Source: Incurvaria masculella
Taxonomy: Eukaryota; Arthropoda; Insecta; Lepidoptera; Incurvariidae
DNA length: 64,000 nucleotides
Direction: 5' to 3'
Assembly (NCBI GenBank): GCA_946894095.1
Contig: OX335642.1
Location: 15,387,021 to 15,451,020 of the forward strand
The notes under the pieces are model-generated. The model was not told the origin of the DNA. It did no database searches and worked only from the letters and a program-made list of their open reading frames with translations. Positions 32,196 through 45,114 of the stretch are shown in pieces. The number at the start of each line of letters is the position of its first letter. Positions within the stretch are counted from its first letter, which is position 1. The position numbers and the translations under genes are program-made.

Positions 32196-33574
32196 TTGGG
32201 CAAAGCATCTTAGAACATGCCACTGAGCTCACGGTAAATCGCATTGTATCTACCTTTGCCACTCCAAGGCCATCTGACGCCAATGACCCGCACGCATGCA
32301 TCTTAGCACTAACGCGATCTACGGGAATCAATATTGGACAATACTTGAAAATGCCTCATTTAGATCTAACCATGTATTTCATTACTGTGGACGGAAAACT
32401 CGTAAAGTTTCTTGAGGATTCTTCTTCACTGAGTTGATCCAATCTGCAGATCAATCAGGGTTTGACGTAACTTAGTGTAGTTTGACTACCAAAAGTTAAA
32501 AATAAATCAAATCAAATGCCATATCTTCCCGTTTTATATCGCTGGTCGTGGGTTGTAATCATGATGTCATATAAAACATGAAAACATATAACAAAATATG
32601 AATTTACTATTTGCTGCGATCCATCTTCCCTGTGCGCTGAGTCCAACGACCAGCGTCCACAGCTCGGCCTGTTCCACAACCAGTTATCATAGCGCCCTGC
32701 GTTCATATAGGAATAATACATGATACAAAATGTATTAAGTTACAATGAAAATGTAGCAACTTTGTTTGCATTGTTATAGGATTTGTTTTTTATGTATGGT
32801 ATGAGGTAGGTCTTGATAAAATACTATTCATAAGGCTCCAGACCTAGTCCTTTAAATTTTGGTTTTAATAACGAGGGGCACTGGTTTTTTTTCATAATTG
32901 AATCTAAAGTGTATATTTTCACCATGAATTGAAGTGATTTCATGGTTTGAAACCAATGTAAAACTGCAGATCCCTATTATAAGTATTTGGGATGGTATCA
33001 CCACATTCGATTAATAATTTCCAAAAATTCAGCATGGTGCCGGTATTAGAACATAATTCCTTCGGGAATGCAGTAAGAGCAAAAATCACACTGGATTTGT
33101 TACTAGTTTTGAACGACTAGAAAAAAGGCCAATGATAAAGACACGCAAGTTCCAAGCCCGTGTTGGAGACGAATGTAGTTTTTTTAATAAATTTTCATAA
33201 AGCTTTATGAACTATTCAGAAGCCGTGTTATAGATTGTTCATGCATACAACCAGACTACCAAGTTCCAAGAACCAAGACTGAGGCAAGGTTGATTAGGTT
33301 TACTTACCCGAATTAGATTAGGTTTAGCAAACTGTTGAGTTCTATAATCTCCCTTAACAAACATTTAAATACAAAACTAGTTCCTTGTCAATACAAAAAA
33401 AGTTATTACTGAGCTTAATTAGTGCTGAGATGTAGAGAATTGAGAATAAAACTTCCTGAAATTGAAAGCAAATCTCGTTTTAGACGGAACATTCCTATGA
33501 CACTGAACTGTGAGCCACTGGTTATTGCTAACTATTCTTTGACACACTACTACACATACACAAATAGCATGTAA
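32196..33574. other. No gene recognised
   Basis: AT-rich sequence. Open frames are short and without recognisable motifs. Confidence 0.35.
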
Positions 33575-33870
33575 TCACGGTAGTCCCAAATACGGCTTAT
33601 GGCGGAATCCGCCATACCGCGCCAAACCCGGATTCTACGCTACCGGAAAAGACGATATGGAAAAGGACGTATGGTAGTGGCAAATACGGTATAGCCGATT
33701 CCGTCAACTCGAATCCGATCAACTCGAATCCAGTTTAAGCTTGGTATGCCCTTTTCCGGCCCACCCAGGAAAAGACACTACGGTAGTGTCGAATACGGTA
33801 GGCCCAAATCCGTTATCGTAGAATACGGTCAACCGAAAAAAGTTCATAGAATCCGTTCCTGCCTTTTCCA
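33575..33870. repeat. ACCGTATTC/GAATACGG-rich irregular repeat, copy 2
   Basis: Same word set and order as 20322-20600: CTACCGGAAAAG, GTAGTGGCAAATAC, CGATTCCGTCAACT, GGTATGCCCTTTTCCGG. A 70-codon frame here is only a by-product of the repeat. Confidence 0.65.
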
Positions 33871-34911
33871 GTTTCCCTTCAATACGATTATATATTTTTT
33901 ATTTTTATATGTCGTCGGGAAAGGCAAGGGCACTATGCGTTCAAATATTCAATTGTAAACTGACAAGGACTGCGGTAGTTCGCTTGTTGTTGTTTTGAAA
34001 TCAGGTAATTATTTTTATTTCTATTGTTACTTCACACTATAAATTCTTATTTTAGGAAAATTGATCATCTTTGGCTTTTAAATGAATTCACAAAATTTGC
34101 AGGATGATTAATATTCGGCATTCCCGGTACCAATTGTTTCCATGGAGGTACTTTTCGAAAACATTAGTAGATGCAACATGACATTATTTTTTTTAAAAAC
34201 AGTTATAAATTGTGACCGTTGCCAAAAAAAATTGTTTATTTATAGATTTATACATCGTCAATATATTTCCATTAGGCATAGTCTTCTTAGCCTGGTTTTC
34301 ACCAAGTGCTGAATTATTTTAATTTACACTCAAAGTGCTGATTATCTTGTACTGGTATCGATTGCCAGATGGTAAAAAAGACCATTTACTGTTAGGATTA
34401 AGCTAATCAGTGCTTGGTGGATGAGACCCTTAGCCTCTCAGTAAGGTACCAATTTTCTGAGAGCTTCCATATTTAGAAACCTTATTTAAAAAAAATACCA
34501 AAATTTCTTATTTATCGGCCACATAAAAATATATTTTGTTATTCAGATCTGCATATATACTCTGTTACTAATAAACCAAGAGAATCCTTCGAATCGTTTT
34601 ACAATGTTCTGTCCTTTGCATTGACATGCAGTTTAGAATTCGGGAGAAAGAGACAAAACATTGTATAACTATTCAGAAGATGATTCAGAACATTCAGAAC
34701 AAGCTTCTGAAGGAATTGCTTCCTTTTATGACTTCAATATGTATTTCACACAAAACCAAATTTTTACGGTTTTTAAGTTACGCATATACTCGTACCTACA
34801 TATTTTGTTGTTGAATTTGTATGGAGCCGGTTTTGGAGTTTCGGATTGTGTACCTAATGGGGACTGTTTTCTTCTAATCATAATAACTTCCTAATTAGGC
34901 CTACAGTGTTT

Positions 34912-35043
34912 GTATAATCCAGCGAGGACCTTACCTATGGAACATCTCGTTTTTGTGACGAAATGCACTTATCCGCGGCGGGGATTTGAACCCAGACCTC
35001 TGGTATGCAAAACAAGTCCCTACACCACTGAGCCGCCACTAGC
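34912..35043 (-). repeat. SINE tRNA-like head fragment
   Basis: The minus strand reads GGCGGCTCAGTGGTGTAGGG (A-box-like) and TCTGGGTTCAAATCCCCGCC (B-box-like), then CGGATAAGTGCATTTCGTC. The body is missing. This is a SINE head, not a functional tRNA. Confidence 0.7.
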
Positions 35044-35184
35044 ACTACGCCATGTTAAGATATCATTACTTACGCTTGTTTTTTTTTGTCATAAGCGTGA
35101 TACATTTAAAGTATTTCAATATCGCTAGGTTTTATCAATGATCACCATATTTTGCTCTGCCCTCTTGAGAATGTATCGGTTTAT

Positions 35185-35218
35185 CCTGATGCACGCGTGA
35201 CGTCACGCTTTATCAGGA
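35185..35218. repeat. Palindrome enclosing a CRE-like core
   Basis: CCTGAT at the left and ATCAGG at the right flank the perfect 14-bp palindrome GCGTGACGTCACGC at 35195-35208, which contains the CREB/ATF consensus TGACGTCA. Confidence 0.55.
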
Positions 35219-36799
35219 AGATTGTCATGACAACTTAACGGGATGTAATTGTAACAATACAAGGCATAATGATAGATTATCGTTACGATAATTAACATGC
35301 CAAGTACTGATAGTTTCTCATTCCGAGTAAGCTAATATCGTTGGTACAGGAATGACACGGGTCGGTATACTGATAAAGGTTCAGGAAAAATGAAAGCAAA
35401 ACACGAAGCTGATACTTCTTCATTGCGCCAAATTCTCATTTTTCTCAGTGTACAGACGAATTGATAACCTCCTCCTTTTTTGAAGTCTGTTAAATGTAGA
35501 AGATTTGGTCATTTACATTTTTTGGTTATTTTTTCAAATGTCATGTTCATTGTCTCAAAAATTTCAGTTAAAAAAAATATAATCTTATAAAATAAACCAA
35601 TATCAATGTTATATGAGGTTTTCATGTGCCTATCTTGAAACTTTTAATCAAAATAAAAATAAATAAAGTGCAAAACTGGGTCCAAAATCATGAAAATATT
35701 TCTCAAATAAAATATTTTTTTTCGAGAATGCGTATGCCATCCAACCAAATTAAGCATACATTTGGATGGATAATTTACTTGTCTATCATGATATGTAAAA
35801 ATAATAACGAAATATACTTGGGAAAAAAATTGTGTATGAAAAACTTGACCATAATCGTAATTTTATTTCGACATAAAATAAGTAAGGCATGGAAAGAGTG
35901 TTTATTTGACTATATTATTCACTGATAATAATGTGCACTTTCATAAAAAAATATTCACGGCGACTTTTTTTCCTGGACTCGCCTCCCGCGGCCGCGCGCC
36001 TTCCACGCCTGCGGAATTTTAAGGTAGTTCCTGATAAATTAGCCCTGAAGCCAATATTTTCAATTTTGAAGTCAATAGTTTCAGTATTTTCCCGCAGATT
36101 GTCACTCCGCCGCGCCGCTGCTTAGCAAATAAAGGCCGTCGCAAAATAATGAAAGCTGCATTCGATTCTCATTTATATAAGGTAGTGTTAAATTTTTTGG
36201 AGTATATCTATTACATTTTCGTTTTGGTTTTTTATCGTTTTAAAAATAAAATTAACCACAGAAAAAGCATTTTCAAGGGTGCATGACCAAGGCATTCTCG
36301 CAAATGCCGATCAATTCTGAGTCAAGATTTACGGGCGAATTGAACAAACTAGCGAGTTAAATCCAAACGACATCGGTCTCGGTTCGCAGGCGCAGCATTT
36401 CAAGGACCCTAAATTAAAAAAGTCAGTCAACCCCAGTGCGGAGAGTTCTCCGAAGTGGCGACGGGGTTGTCTCTTTGATGTTTTGTTTTCTAATTGCTTC
36501 TTTTAGTTAGCACATATTTCCCGAGCGCCGTTGATGTGGCGTGAAGGGGTTCTCAAAGTCAACCCCAAAAATGTGAGAATTTATTTAAGAATATATATAT
36601 ACGGACTTCTAATCAGTTTTTTACGTTCGCGATTTAGGTGCTCGGAAACTAGCTAACAGGATTGGATGCGATTACTACTGAGCGACTTACCAAGAAGACT
36701 GAACTATTATCACACTGTTATAGTTTAAATGTGTGCAACGAAAGCATCACACTCCTCATTTCGTCCTCTATTACAACATAATACAACCTTTAATACAAG
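35219..36799. other. No gene recognised
   Basis: AT-rich. Near 35450 the TGATAACCTCCTCCTTTTTT / GAAGTC motif marks an old dispersed repeat end. A 99-codon frame at 35626-35925 has no domain I recognise. Confidence 0.3.
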
Positions 36800-36915
36800 C
36801 GGCGAAAATCAAGCTCAAAGGGGGGAGAAAAATTGTGTGGGGAACTCATATTACTTGCATAAAATGTTAGGTTCAGCCCGACATTGACCAGAGTGGAACC
36901 GGATACCTCAGCTAG
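36800..36915 (+). repeat. Helitron 3'-end fragment
   Basis: Ends in GAGTGGAACCGGATACCTCA then GCTAG followed by T, the same terminal layout as the complete Helitrons. The 5' end is not identifiable. Confidence 0.6.
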
Positions 36916-37639
36916 TTTTATATAAGTCCACTAGTGGATTATCACCTTGGCATATGGACAATCATTAGAAAAGTATTTATTCTTCAGAACGATAGTCAGA
37001 AGTAAACGCTATTTTAGTTTGACTTCCTTTGGCAGTTTTAAATTCAATGAGCAATTTTTATTCCACCTCTTGCTGGTATCAATAGATTTCAAAGAATATT
37101 TATATCCAAAGTCCGCAGCACGGACACAACGAGACGAGACACTTCCTTTGGCGCGCGAAGGAGCGTGCATCAAGTGGCCATCTTGTCTTCATTATGTCAG
37201 CCACCATTACGCGTCTCCTTCACCCTGAAGGCTTCACGGATGTATGTCGATTGTCTTCCATCGTGATTCATTCTTCGGAATAGTAAACATATATTCCAAT
37301 TATATTTTCAAATTGTGAGCTGCTTACCATATAGAAATACCTAACTCTAGGTTATGTTATGTAGGTACACAATTTTGGCGTGTAGATTGCTAATAAAAAT
37401 GTAAAAACTATCTAGAACACTTGTCATAAATGGTAAATATGGTACAAGCATACATAACCCTAATTTTAGTCGGTGTTTATTCTGCGTTTGCATTGTGCAG
37501 CCCTCTGCTGGGAAGCTTTATACTACATATGCTACACATGTCTTCCTGGTAATGTTTTACCATTTTAGCGTAGTTGAACGTTTAATGGAATTTTTCATAA
37601 CCGGCTTTGCGGGTTAATAATCGAGGTTAAAAAGATATT

Positions 37640-37794
37640 GAGGTGATCAAGTTCCATACAATGGCTCGTGCCTGATTCCTCTTTCAAATTGAGAAATATT
37701 TTTCTGAAATTTTGCACATACACGTTTAAATACACGCGTTATCTCTTTCTCTAAAAACAGGCAAGAGCCATTGTACGGAACTCGATTACCTCAT
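37640..37794. repeat. Short inverted-repeat element
   Basis: GAGGTGATCAAGTTCC and ACAATGGCTCGTGCCTG at 37640-37674 are inverted as CAGGCAAGAGCCATTGT and GGAACTCGATTACCTC at 37760-37794. The spacer is about 85 bp and no ORF is present. Confidence 0.6.
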
Positions 37795-38253
37795 TATTCA
37801 GTTAGGTGTTTTGGTCTCAAATATTTTTTTTCCTTAATTCCATTTAAATTTTTACTGGTTTCCTCGAGAAAAGAAGGAATTTAATATTGCACAATGCTTA
37901 AAATCTAACACAAGACCCTGTACTCTGGGACCGCTCATCCAAGAAAGCTTTTCAACTGTCACCAGCTCTATAATAATATTTCTATTTGCCATCTTTACGC
38001 TGCGGCGAAGCGCGCGACATCGCGGAGACAGCGCGGCGGGCGGACGGCTTGCAGAAAATAATCAAAGGATGCGTTCACGGCACTGTGGCTTCGGAAGTGG
38101 GTGGCAGGACGAGTAGTGTGTTCCGTTCCCTTTTAAAGTGCAGTTGGTGAAACACTTCTCAATCAGTGCGTGTACTCGGGAAGTTCTCGCATGAAAAAAT
38201 GTCAATCTCAATGTAGAAAAATTATGCCCATTTTTTTCTACAGATTTAGAGAA

Positions 38254-38300
38254 CTAGCTGAGGTACCGGCTCCGCTCGGGTCAATGCCGTTTTGGACTGA
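38254..38300 (-). repeat. Helitron 3' terminus
   Basis: Reads CTAGCTGAGGTACCGGCTCC then GCTCGGGT on the plus strand, which is a Helitron 3' end on the minus strand, with A at 38253 as the expected flank. The rest is truncated or unrecognisable. Confidence 0.6.
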
Positions 38301-38463
38301 TTGAAAATAGGTATTTATATTTTCCTCGTGCCAACCAACTGGCTCTCGGATGAGTCCGATAGCAAGAAATAATAATAATAATAAATAGTGAATGATGAGT
38401 ACTGTAATCATTCACCAAAACATTCAACGATGGCGGTTTGTTAAGACGTGCCGGTGCCTACAC

Positions 38464-39013
38464 TTAAGGCGGCCCATCCCGGTCATCTCCCCATACAAAA
38501 GGGGAAAGAAGATCACGCCTATATTTCTTGTCAGAGATCAAAAATTTTGCTCAAAATAGCTTTATTTGATTGAACTAGATGTCTGATGACCGTTCGCATT
38601 GTAAAATTGTGTTTGGTTTCCAAGTTATAACGTCCGAAAGTTTGGATTTTTCGCGCGTTTTATACAATAACTTTGGAGGTGGATTACGCAATGATAAATT
38701 AAGAACATCTTAAAAAGATTAGTCATCAGACATAGCTTATTTAATCAAAATTTATAATCTATTAGGTTTTTGTTAGAATTTTGACTACAGCGGTCGTGGT
38801 TTACTTTTAGCTATAAGTCGTTTTGAAATTAAAATTTTCGTAAATATTACCAAATCATACACTATGCACATTGTCTTTTTTGTGGACAGGTTGCATCTTC
38901 CTTATCACGGAGCCTGTCTTATTCTTAGAAACAGAGAAGGTCCCAGAGCGCAACAGCACGGTTTTGTACCGTGCCCGCAAATGAGTTGAGGCCGCCGGGT
39001 TGGGCCACCTTAA
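38464..39013. mobile_element. TTAA-flanked non-autonomous element, copy B
   Basis: TTAAGGCGGCCCATCCCG at the left and GTTGGGCCACCTTAA at the right. About 550 bp, closely similar to copy A along its length. It has a short extra segment near 38660-38700 that copy A lacks. Confidence 0.8.
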
Positions 39014-39764
39014 ATGTGTGTAAGCGGGACTAGGGTGTGGCAGAAGATGCACTAATGTAGAATTAATGCAGTAGAAATGCATTTCTCAAGGAAAGATTGG
39101 GAATTGAGTTTACAGGACAAGTTCTATAATAGCTGGATTGTAGTACATAGGTATGTCTGTAGAGAAAGATAAATAGTTATGCTTTGACAATTAACTTAAT
39201 CTTTGTCTCTGTCCGAACAGTATGGCGCTCTATCACCTCTGCCAACCCGTCCGGGAAAGCGGCATGATGGTATGACCGTATGTATCCTTTTATATTTTAA
39301 TACATTACTCAAACAAAAACTAAAATGTTTTCTAGAACATTTTGTGCATTCGTCAATTGAACGGACTTTAAAAAACGCCTCGCCCCGTATTTGTGCAATC
39401 AAATCAACATAACAAACCCGACCGTTTGATACGAGTCTTCCCACTCAGACTTCGGAGCGTACCATCACCCTGCAGAAGCCCGTTCGTGGGGTCGGCAGGG
39501 CTTGCGGACACCGACATCTCAACTGGGATTTATACTTGACGGGTCTATTCATCGTTTTACCATTAGATTGGTAATGCAATTAAACAAAATGTAGTAAAAG
39601 TGGACATCATAGAGGGCCGCAAAACTAAAAAGCGCGAGTGGAGGGTTCCGTAGTCAGGATAAACCATCGATGGGAAAAACGTAATCGTATTTGTACCATA
39701 TCACAAAAGACACGACTTATCTAATGCAAACCAATTTAATTTAAAGTCGTTTTTGTTCGTGAAT

Positions 39765-39836
39765 CCGGGTTGGTACAATCGCATTGAATGAACGATGGTC
39801 GAAGCAGCAAAAAAAAAAGTCCGTGCTTTCCATGCA
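39765..39836 (+). repeat. SINE body fragment
   Basis: CCGGGTTGGTACAATCGCAT, TGAACGATGGTCGAAGC, an A run and GTCCGTGCTTTCCAT match the core of the SINE family. Confidence 0.7.
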
Positions 39837-41198
39837 ATTACAGTTTTTACAGGCGTGTAGATGGTACTACCGTCGTTCGTCGCTATTCTGCTGTAACTCC
39901 AAAAAAGTTGGACAAAAACTTACTAAATTTAAAATTATGAAGGCATAATTAACTCTCAAATGCTATATTTTTATAAATGATTTAAAATAATATAACAGAA
40001 TTATTGGGACGATTTTTCAATAAGTGAGAAAAATACTTATTAGACGAATTTATATAAGCCGCTGCTTGTCTATTCACCCACGTACAACAAACGTAAGGCC
40101 CTAAAAATGTACAATATTTGCATATTTCTGTGTGAACTTTTAAATCATGAAATGTATTTGAATTGAAATGGTGTTTTTTCCATAATAATTAACATGTCAA
40201 TGAGATGTATGCTAGGAGTACTTTTGCTTTAAAGAAAAACATCTTGAGGAAACCTACCACCGCTTATGTGTGTCTAAACCAGATATTGGCCTAGATACAT
40301 CATTGGAAAAAACGAGGTTTACATTAGAAAACCGAAGCCAGAACTGACATGTTTATTTTTTTTTGTTTGAATTCCTGTAAAAAAATAACAAAAAAATGTC
40401 AGTGGGGTAAACTTGTAATTCACATACACCGGCAATTAACAGTCACCTTGTGACTCACCGGTGAATACTTGTTATAATTAATACACTTTTTTACTCATGA
40501 AACTCATGGAAACAGAGGGTTGTCCCTTTCTAATTCTTACATCGAACTAACCATACAAAATTTGATTTAGTACGTAGATAAATCGCGTATTAAGTTAGCT
40601 CACCCACTCTGAATACTACTGTCACTATCTTAAATGAACCCTAATTTAAATCACAACACATGATGAACTGGAAAATAGTTTTCCATTACGCTGAGGTTGA
40701 AGCGAGCGAGGGTTAGGTGAGGGTGAGATAAGTAGGGATTAAAATAAACGTAATAGACCAGGTCAATCGTAACTGTCGGCCCTCCCCTACGCTCAAATGG
40801 AGGGTAGTTAGAGGATTAGGAAATAATAAGGAGCCCGACGCTACGCACTGACGACGGCCTCCGAGCAGGAGGAAATTTCTGGTAATTCAGAGTTGATGAA
40901 TCAGGAGTGTTCTCAGAAGAAGAATTCACTTTGACATTGCTTTGGTATTCTGGTAATCGATCGCAGTGCCACACGGAATAAGTGGTACGAAATTAAACAT
41001 TTTCATGTGTTTCTGGATACAGTGCTAACAAAAACTACATCTACTATTAGCAAAAGCTATCTGTATAAAAAATAGGACGGAAAATATTTACTGATTCAGC
41101 GTGGATTAGGAGTGTGTATTCCCTATGTAAACGAGTTAGCGCAAGAATTGGCCTCCTGGCCCCATACTGGCGGTGGATGGAAATATATTGCAATGAGC
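39837..41198. other. No gene; one TIR fragment
   Basis: AT-rich sequence. At 40545-40622, CGAACTAACCATAC through CACCCACTCTGAATAC matches one terminus of the 19701-20971 family. Nothing coding is recognised. Confidence 0.4.
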
Positions 41199-41260
41199 GG
41201 CTTGTAGCTCAGGGGCGCGGACTTGCCTTCCATGCCAGAGGTTATGGATTCGATCACATC
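41199..41260 (+). repeat. SINE tRNA-like head fragment
   Basis: GAGCGGCTTGTAGCTCAGGG (A-box-like) and GGTTATGGATTCGATCAC (decayed B-box) resemble the tRNA-type head of the SINE at 57325-57745. Confidence 0.55.
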
Positions 41261-41639
41261 CCAAAACGTTCTGAAAAACAGGACGTAACATCTTCTTAGC
41301 ACTATAAACGTGTCATGTCAAAACTCATCTGCAAGCACATGTCCTGAAGCACAGAATAAGCAATAGCCCGAAGCATGCGATATAAGGCCGTATTATGAGT
41401 TACAAACCACTTATCGAAATTTCGTTGAGTCTTCGTTTCCACAGTTTTCGTACCATTGAATAGAGCAGGCATTTGAGGGATAAACGAAATCGCCTGTCCA
41501 TGGGATGTAATATGTTTGTGTAGACATGTTTTCACCACATGTATATTATTTATTTTCTTAGATTTACAGCGTCGCTGCACATATTTTTTTACACACTTAC
41601 TTACAACTTACACAGATCAAAATCACCACGGAAATAGAG

Positions 41640-42268
41640 AAGGAGAATAGATTGGCATTTCTGGATGTATAATTATATGGAAGCCGGATGGCACGCTAGG
41701 TCACACTGTGTACCGAAAGCCGACACATACAGAGAGATATCGAAATGCCAACTCCCATCATCATCCTGCTCAGCTGAGGTCCGTGGCGAGTTCGTTAATA
41801 ATTCGAGCACATAAAATATGTGTGAAAGCTCCTCTTGCACATGGTCTTGTGCAAGAGGAGCTTTCACACGTAAGGACAGCGTTGCAACATAATGGTTAAA
41901 CAGTACGAGACTGGAGCAGAAAGCTGACGAACCCGCATCATCTTAGGTATGGTGTGGCACGACAAAATGATTATCTTCCATGTGTAAAAGGCGTAACGGA
42001 CCGGATCGGCAAACTAATAACGCAAGTTTGATATCAAGACATTTTTCAAACCCATGCCTAAAATTGCTTCAGTGCTGAGGTCAGTCAAGGACGAGATACC
42101 AATCCAGTCTCCAGGTGTGTACAAAATTCCTTGCAGTTGCGACGAGAGCTACATCGGGCAAACCAAGCGGAGTATTCAAACAAGGGTAATCGCGCATATC
42201 AAGGCGGTGAAGAATAATGAATGTTATAGGTCAGCCATATGTGAGCATGGGGCAACGAAGTGGCCCTG
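41640..42268 (+). pseudogene. Penelope-like element fragment with GIY-YIG domain
   Basis: Frames encode a C-terminal RT segment (RLAFLDV, HTVYRKPTHTERY, NANSHHHPAQLRSV) and, after a frame change, a GIY-YIG endonuclease core (SVKDEIPIQSPGVYKIPCSC, SYIGQTKRSIQTRV). RT plus GIY-YIG endonuclease is the hallmark of Penelope-like elements. Stops, a local inverted duplication and loss of the rest show it is dead. Confidence 0.85.
41820..41869. repeat. Perfect 22-bp hairpin inside the Penelope relic
   Basis: 41820-41841 and 41848-41869 are exact reverse complements around a 6-nt loop, and overlap the coding segment between the RT and endonuclease regions. Confidence 0.8.
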
Positions 42269-43149
42269 ACGATGCTTCCGTAGTGGGAGGCGAAACATGT
42301 CGGCCAAGCACGGCATTACACACCGGAAAACCGTAAGTTGTCAAAACATTATTAATATTATTATATGCATATTTCCATGGACGGGTGTATTCCTCAAATG
42401 CCTGCTCTACATATTCAAGCTCAGCGAAATTACGATAAGTGATTTGTAACTGGTAATAGGGCCTCTGAAAGATCTGTACAATGCGGAACTTTGATCGCAT
42501 TGATGTCTGTTCGATTCAGTCGGTGACGTCCTGCCGCGCGTCGCCTGGCAACACTGCTGTGTCGGCAGGCCGCGGCGGGGCGTGGCGGGGCGTGGCCAAC
42601 CCCCCCCCCCCTCCGCCCCTCCGACACATCCCGGACATATCCGGCTGAAACACACGAAGTTGGTATTTATTGAAAGTGAAATGACAAAATACTTTGTTTG
42701 CAACCATACGGCACAAGAAGGCGGAAATTAATGTCATAAGGCATTCTCTAACATTCAACCTTAAAGATGCAGGAGAGGTGCAGTGAGGTGGGCAAAAAAT
42801 AAATTTAAAACAAAATTTAATGGAGAAAATATTAATTGAACTGAAATCAAATACGTACATAAATTTAAACATATCAATTGACATAAGATACACATACACA
42901 TACATTCCTACAGAACATATGTACACATACATAAATACATATATATTCGATAAATAGAGGCAACATAAAGTCTCTTGATTTTTTAAGAACACGTGAAAAG
43001 AAACAATCAGGGAGTAAGGAAATGACATTTAAGACTAGCGTCTAGCACGGTTTGGGGGAAAAAGGGGGGCAATTAATTAGATGCACTAATAGGTACTAAG
43101 GTACCCAAACAAATGGTTTATGGCAGCTTTAACCTTCAACATTCAGATG
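42269..43149. other. No gene; GC-rich and simple-sequence tracts
   Basis: 42515-42640 is GC-rich with a C run at about 42600-42612. 42890-42955 is a degenerate CATA-rich simple sequence. Minus-strand frames here follow composition and carry no known motif. Confidence 0.35.
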
Positions 43150-43392
43150 AGAATGCGGAGGAATCCACGGACTATCCCCGCCCGTGTTGATACCATCAAT
43201 TAGATAAAAGATGGTCGCAACGTCCATGAAATATTGTCTGTACTTTCCACCACCAAATGGCGCCTAGGTGCCCTGCCGGGACCTTCCTTGCACGCCTACA
43301 TTGAACTGGATGAAAAAAATATACTCAATTTCTATTTTTGGGAGCACCATCGTTTATTCGATACGATGGTACTAACCCGGGCGGGATTAATC
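43150..43392. repeat. Two SINE fragments in inverted arrangement
   Basis: A plus-strand piece (GGAATCCACGGACTATCC to GTCTGTACTTTCCA, 43150-43250) is followed directly by a minus-strand piece (43260-43392) ending in CCCGGGCGGG. The two share the ACCATC-GATGGT core and could fold onto each other. Confidence 0.65.
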
Positions 43393-45114
43393 CTATCATC
43401 ACGTAATTAAGGAGGTAAGGTATTTTCCTTGAGATATTTAAATCGATGTAGCCGCTGAATGGACTGTTTACATCGCGAACATTCTAAATTCGAATTCTGA
43501 ATTTTCACTTTCTTCTGCTGCGCTGTTACTGTGTAGATGGCACCCACTTCGGATTGGTGCAGAATTGATGGAATTTCCTTAGATATTTTTTCACATTTTA
43601 CGCTAGTTCACCCCCTGATTTCTAATAATTGATAGATATTCTACACTGTTCTGCGAATGATTCCATACGTCCGCGATTTCATATCAATCGTTGCACGGCA
43701 TCGCAGCTTACATTCTTCGCTGCACCCCTGCCGTCTACCCACAGCCAGTTATGAAAGGACAGCTCGCAATACTGGAAGCTTTCACGCCCGGACGCGTTTG
43801 TCTCTCAATGGGTTCGTTCCAGCGACTTGATTTTATTAACCTGGAGCTCTTGCACCTAACAATGCATTTAGGGGGCGGACTAAGTTGTATATGCTGTGCA
43901 TCACACCTTCATAGTATAAAAATACCTAAATACTTATTTATGAGTATTTGAACGTAATTGTGTTTTAACCCTAACTGTATTAAGCATAATTGTAATTATG
44001 AAACGATTTCTGAATATTAGGGGTCTGAAACGGCTTACTAGTATTGTACTGAGACTTTTCTATACTTATACCTATAGGTTGAAATTAATTCAGAATACTA
44101 AAATATTTAGCCTCGTGAATTTTAGTAAACGAATACAATACAAAAAAACAGTATGTTTTCCTTTTGTTTTACAGTCTGGCTTCTGCAGTTTTTCTCCATT
44201 TTTTTTTTAACTTCGGTCCTTTTTTCTTCGCAAATTTTGCCCCTCCATTTTCTGCAGACTAGTGAGGTCTATGGATTGATATATGAATAGAACTAACTAT
44301 CGTTGCTTAGACCCATAGTGCACACTTTTTTCGTCAATTGTCCTTGTGCTGATAGGTAAATGGCGAGTTTTATTTTTTTGTTATACAAACAAGTTGACAG
44401 CTCAACTTTATCTACTAGGCCACGGCTCAGAAGTTAGAGAGCAGTGACGGACGGACAGACCGACGGAAAATGAAGTACCTTTCAAATATGTTCATTTCTT
44501 ACTTTGTTTTCATGTTCTGACATGAAACATTTTTAAACATTTTTAGTTCAAAAGTTTTGACATGAAAATACAACTGCTTCGTGCCTCCGAAGACAATCCT
44601 TAGTGAACGGTTTTTAAATTGATTACTACATTAGTTTGTTTACGGCACTGAAAATACACCAAATGGCTCCCTGCATTCCTTCCCACGCATGTAGTAGAAC
44701 CCAACACAAAGAAAAGGAGATTCCTTTATTTCCATACATAAACATGCACACATAGTCACGGACTCCATTTCTGATTCCCAAAAATAGACTCAGGGTTTCA
44801 GGGTTCCCAACAATTGACAAGTCGCCTTCGATTCGGCAAAGATGAAGAGCCAAGTGCTGTTCATTATAAGAACCTAAAGCACCATCACCACACGTGAATT
44901 TTAGAAGGTTTTTTATAATTACAATATTAGGTATCTTTACATAAGCCATAGTTGCGTAATAGTACCTACATATATACATAAGTACATATTTAAAAAATAT
45001 GTAGATGCATCGGAACCTTTCTTAAACCAGCAGATAGATTAGATACCACAATACAAATAATATTCCCACAAAAACGGTCCATGTTTGCCCTAATCGGCTT
45101 TGTACGCCCACAAT
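43393..45114. other. No gene recognised
   Basis: AT-rich sequence. Frames at 43691-43951 and 44626-44979 are unassigned and show no domain. Confidence 0.3.

Noticed and set aside
34912..35043. tRNA gene (also the heads at 41199, 50395 and 57700)
   Set aside because: A and B boxes are present but the cloverleaf is not maintained and the SINE body follows in the complete copies.
42430..43028. Minus-strand coding frames over the GC-rich and CATA-rich tracts
   Set aside because: They follow a C run and simple sequence, give biased low-complexity translations and have no motif.
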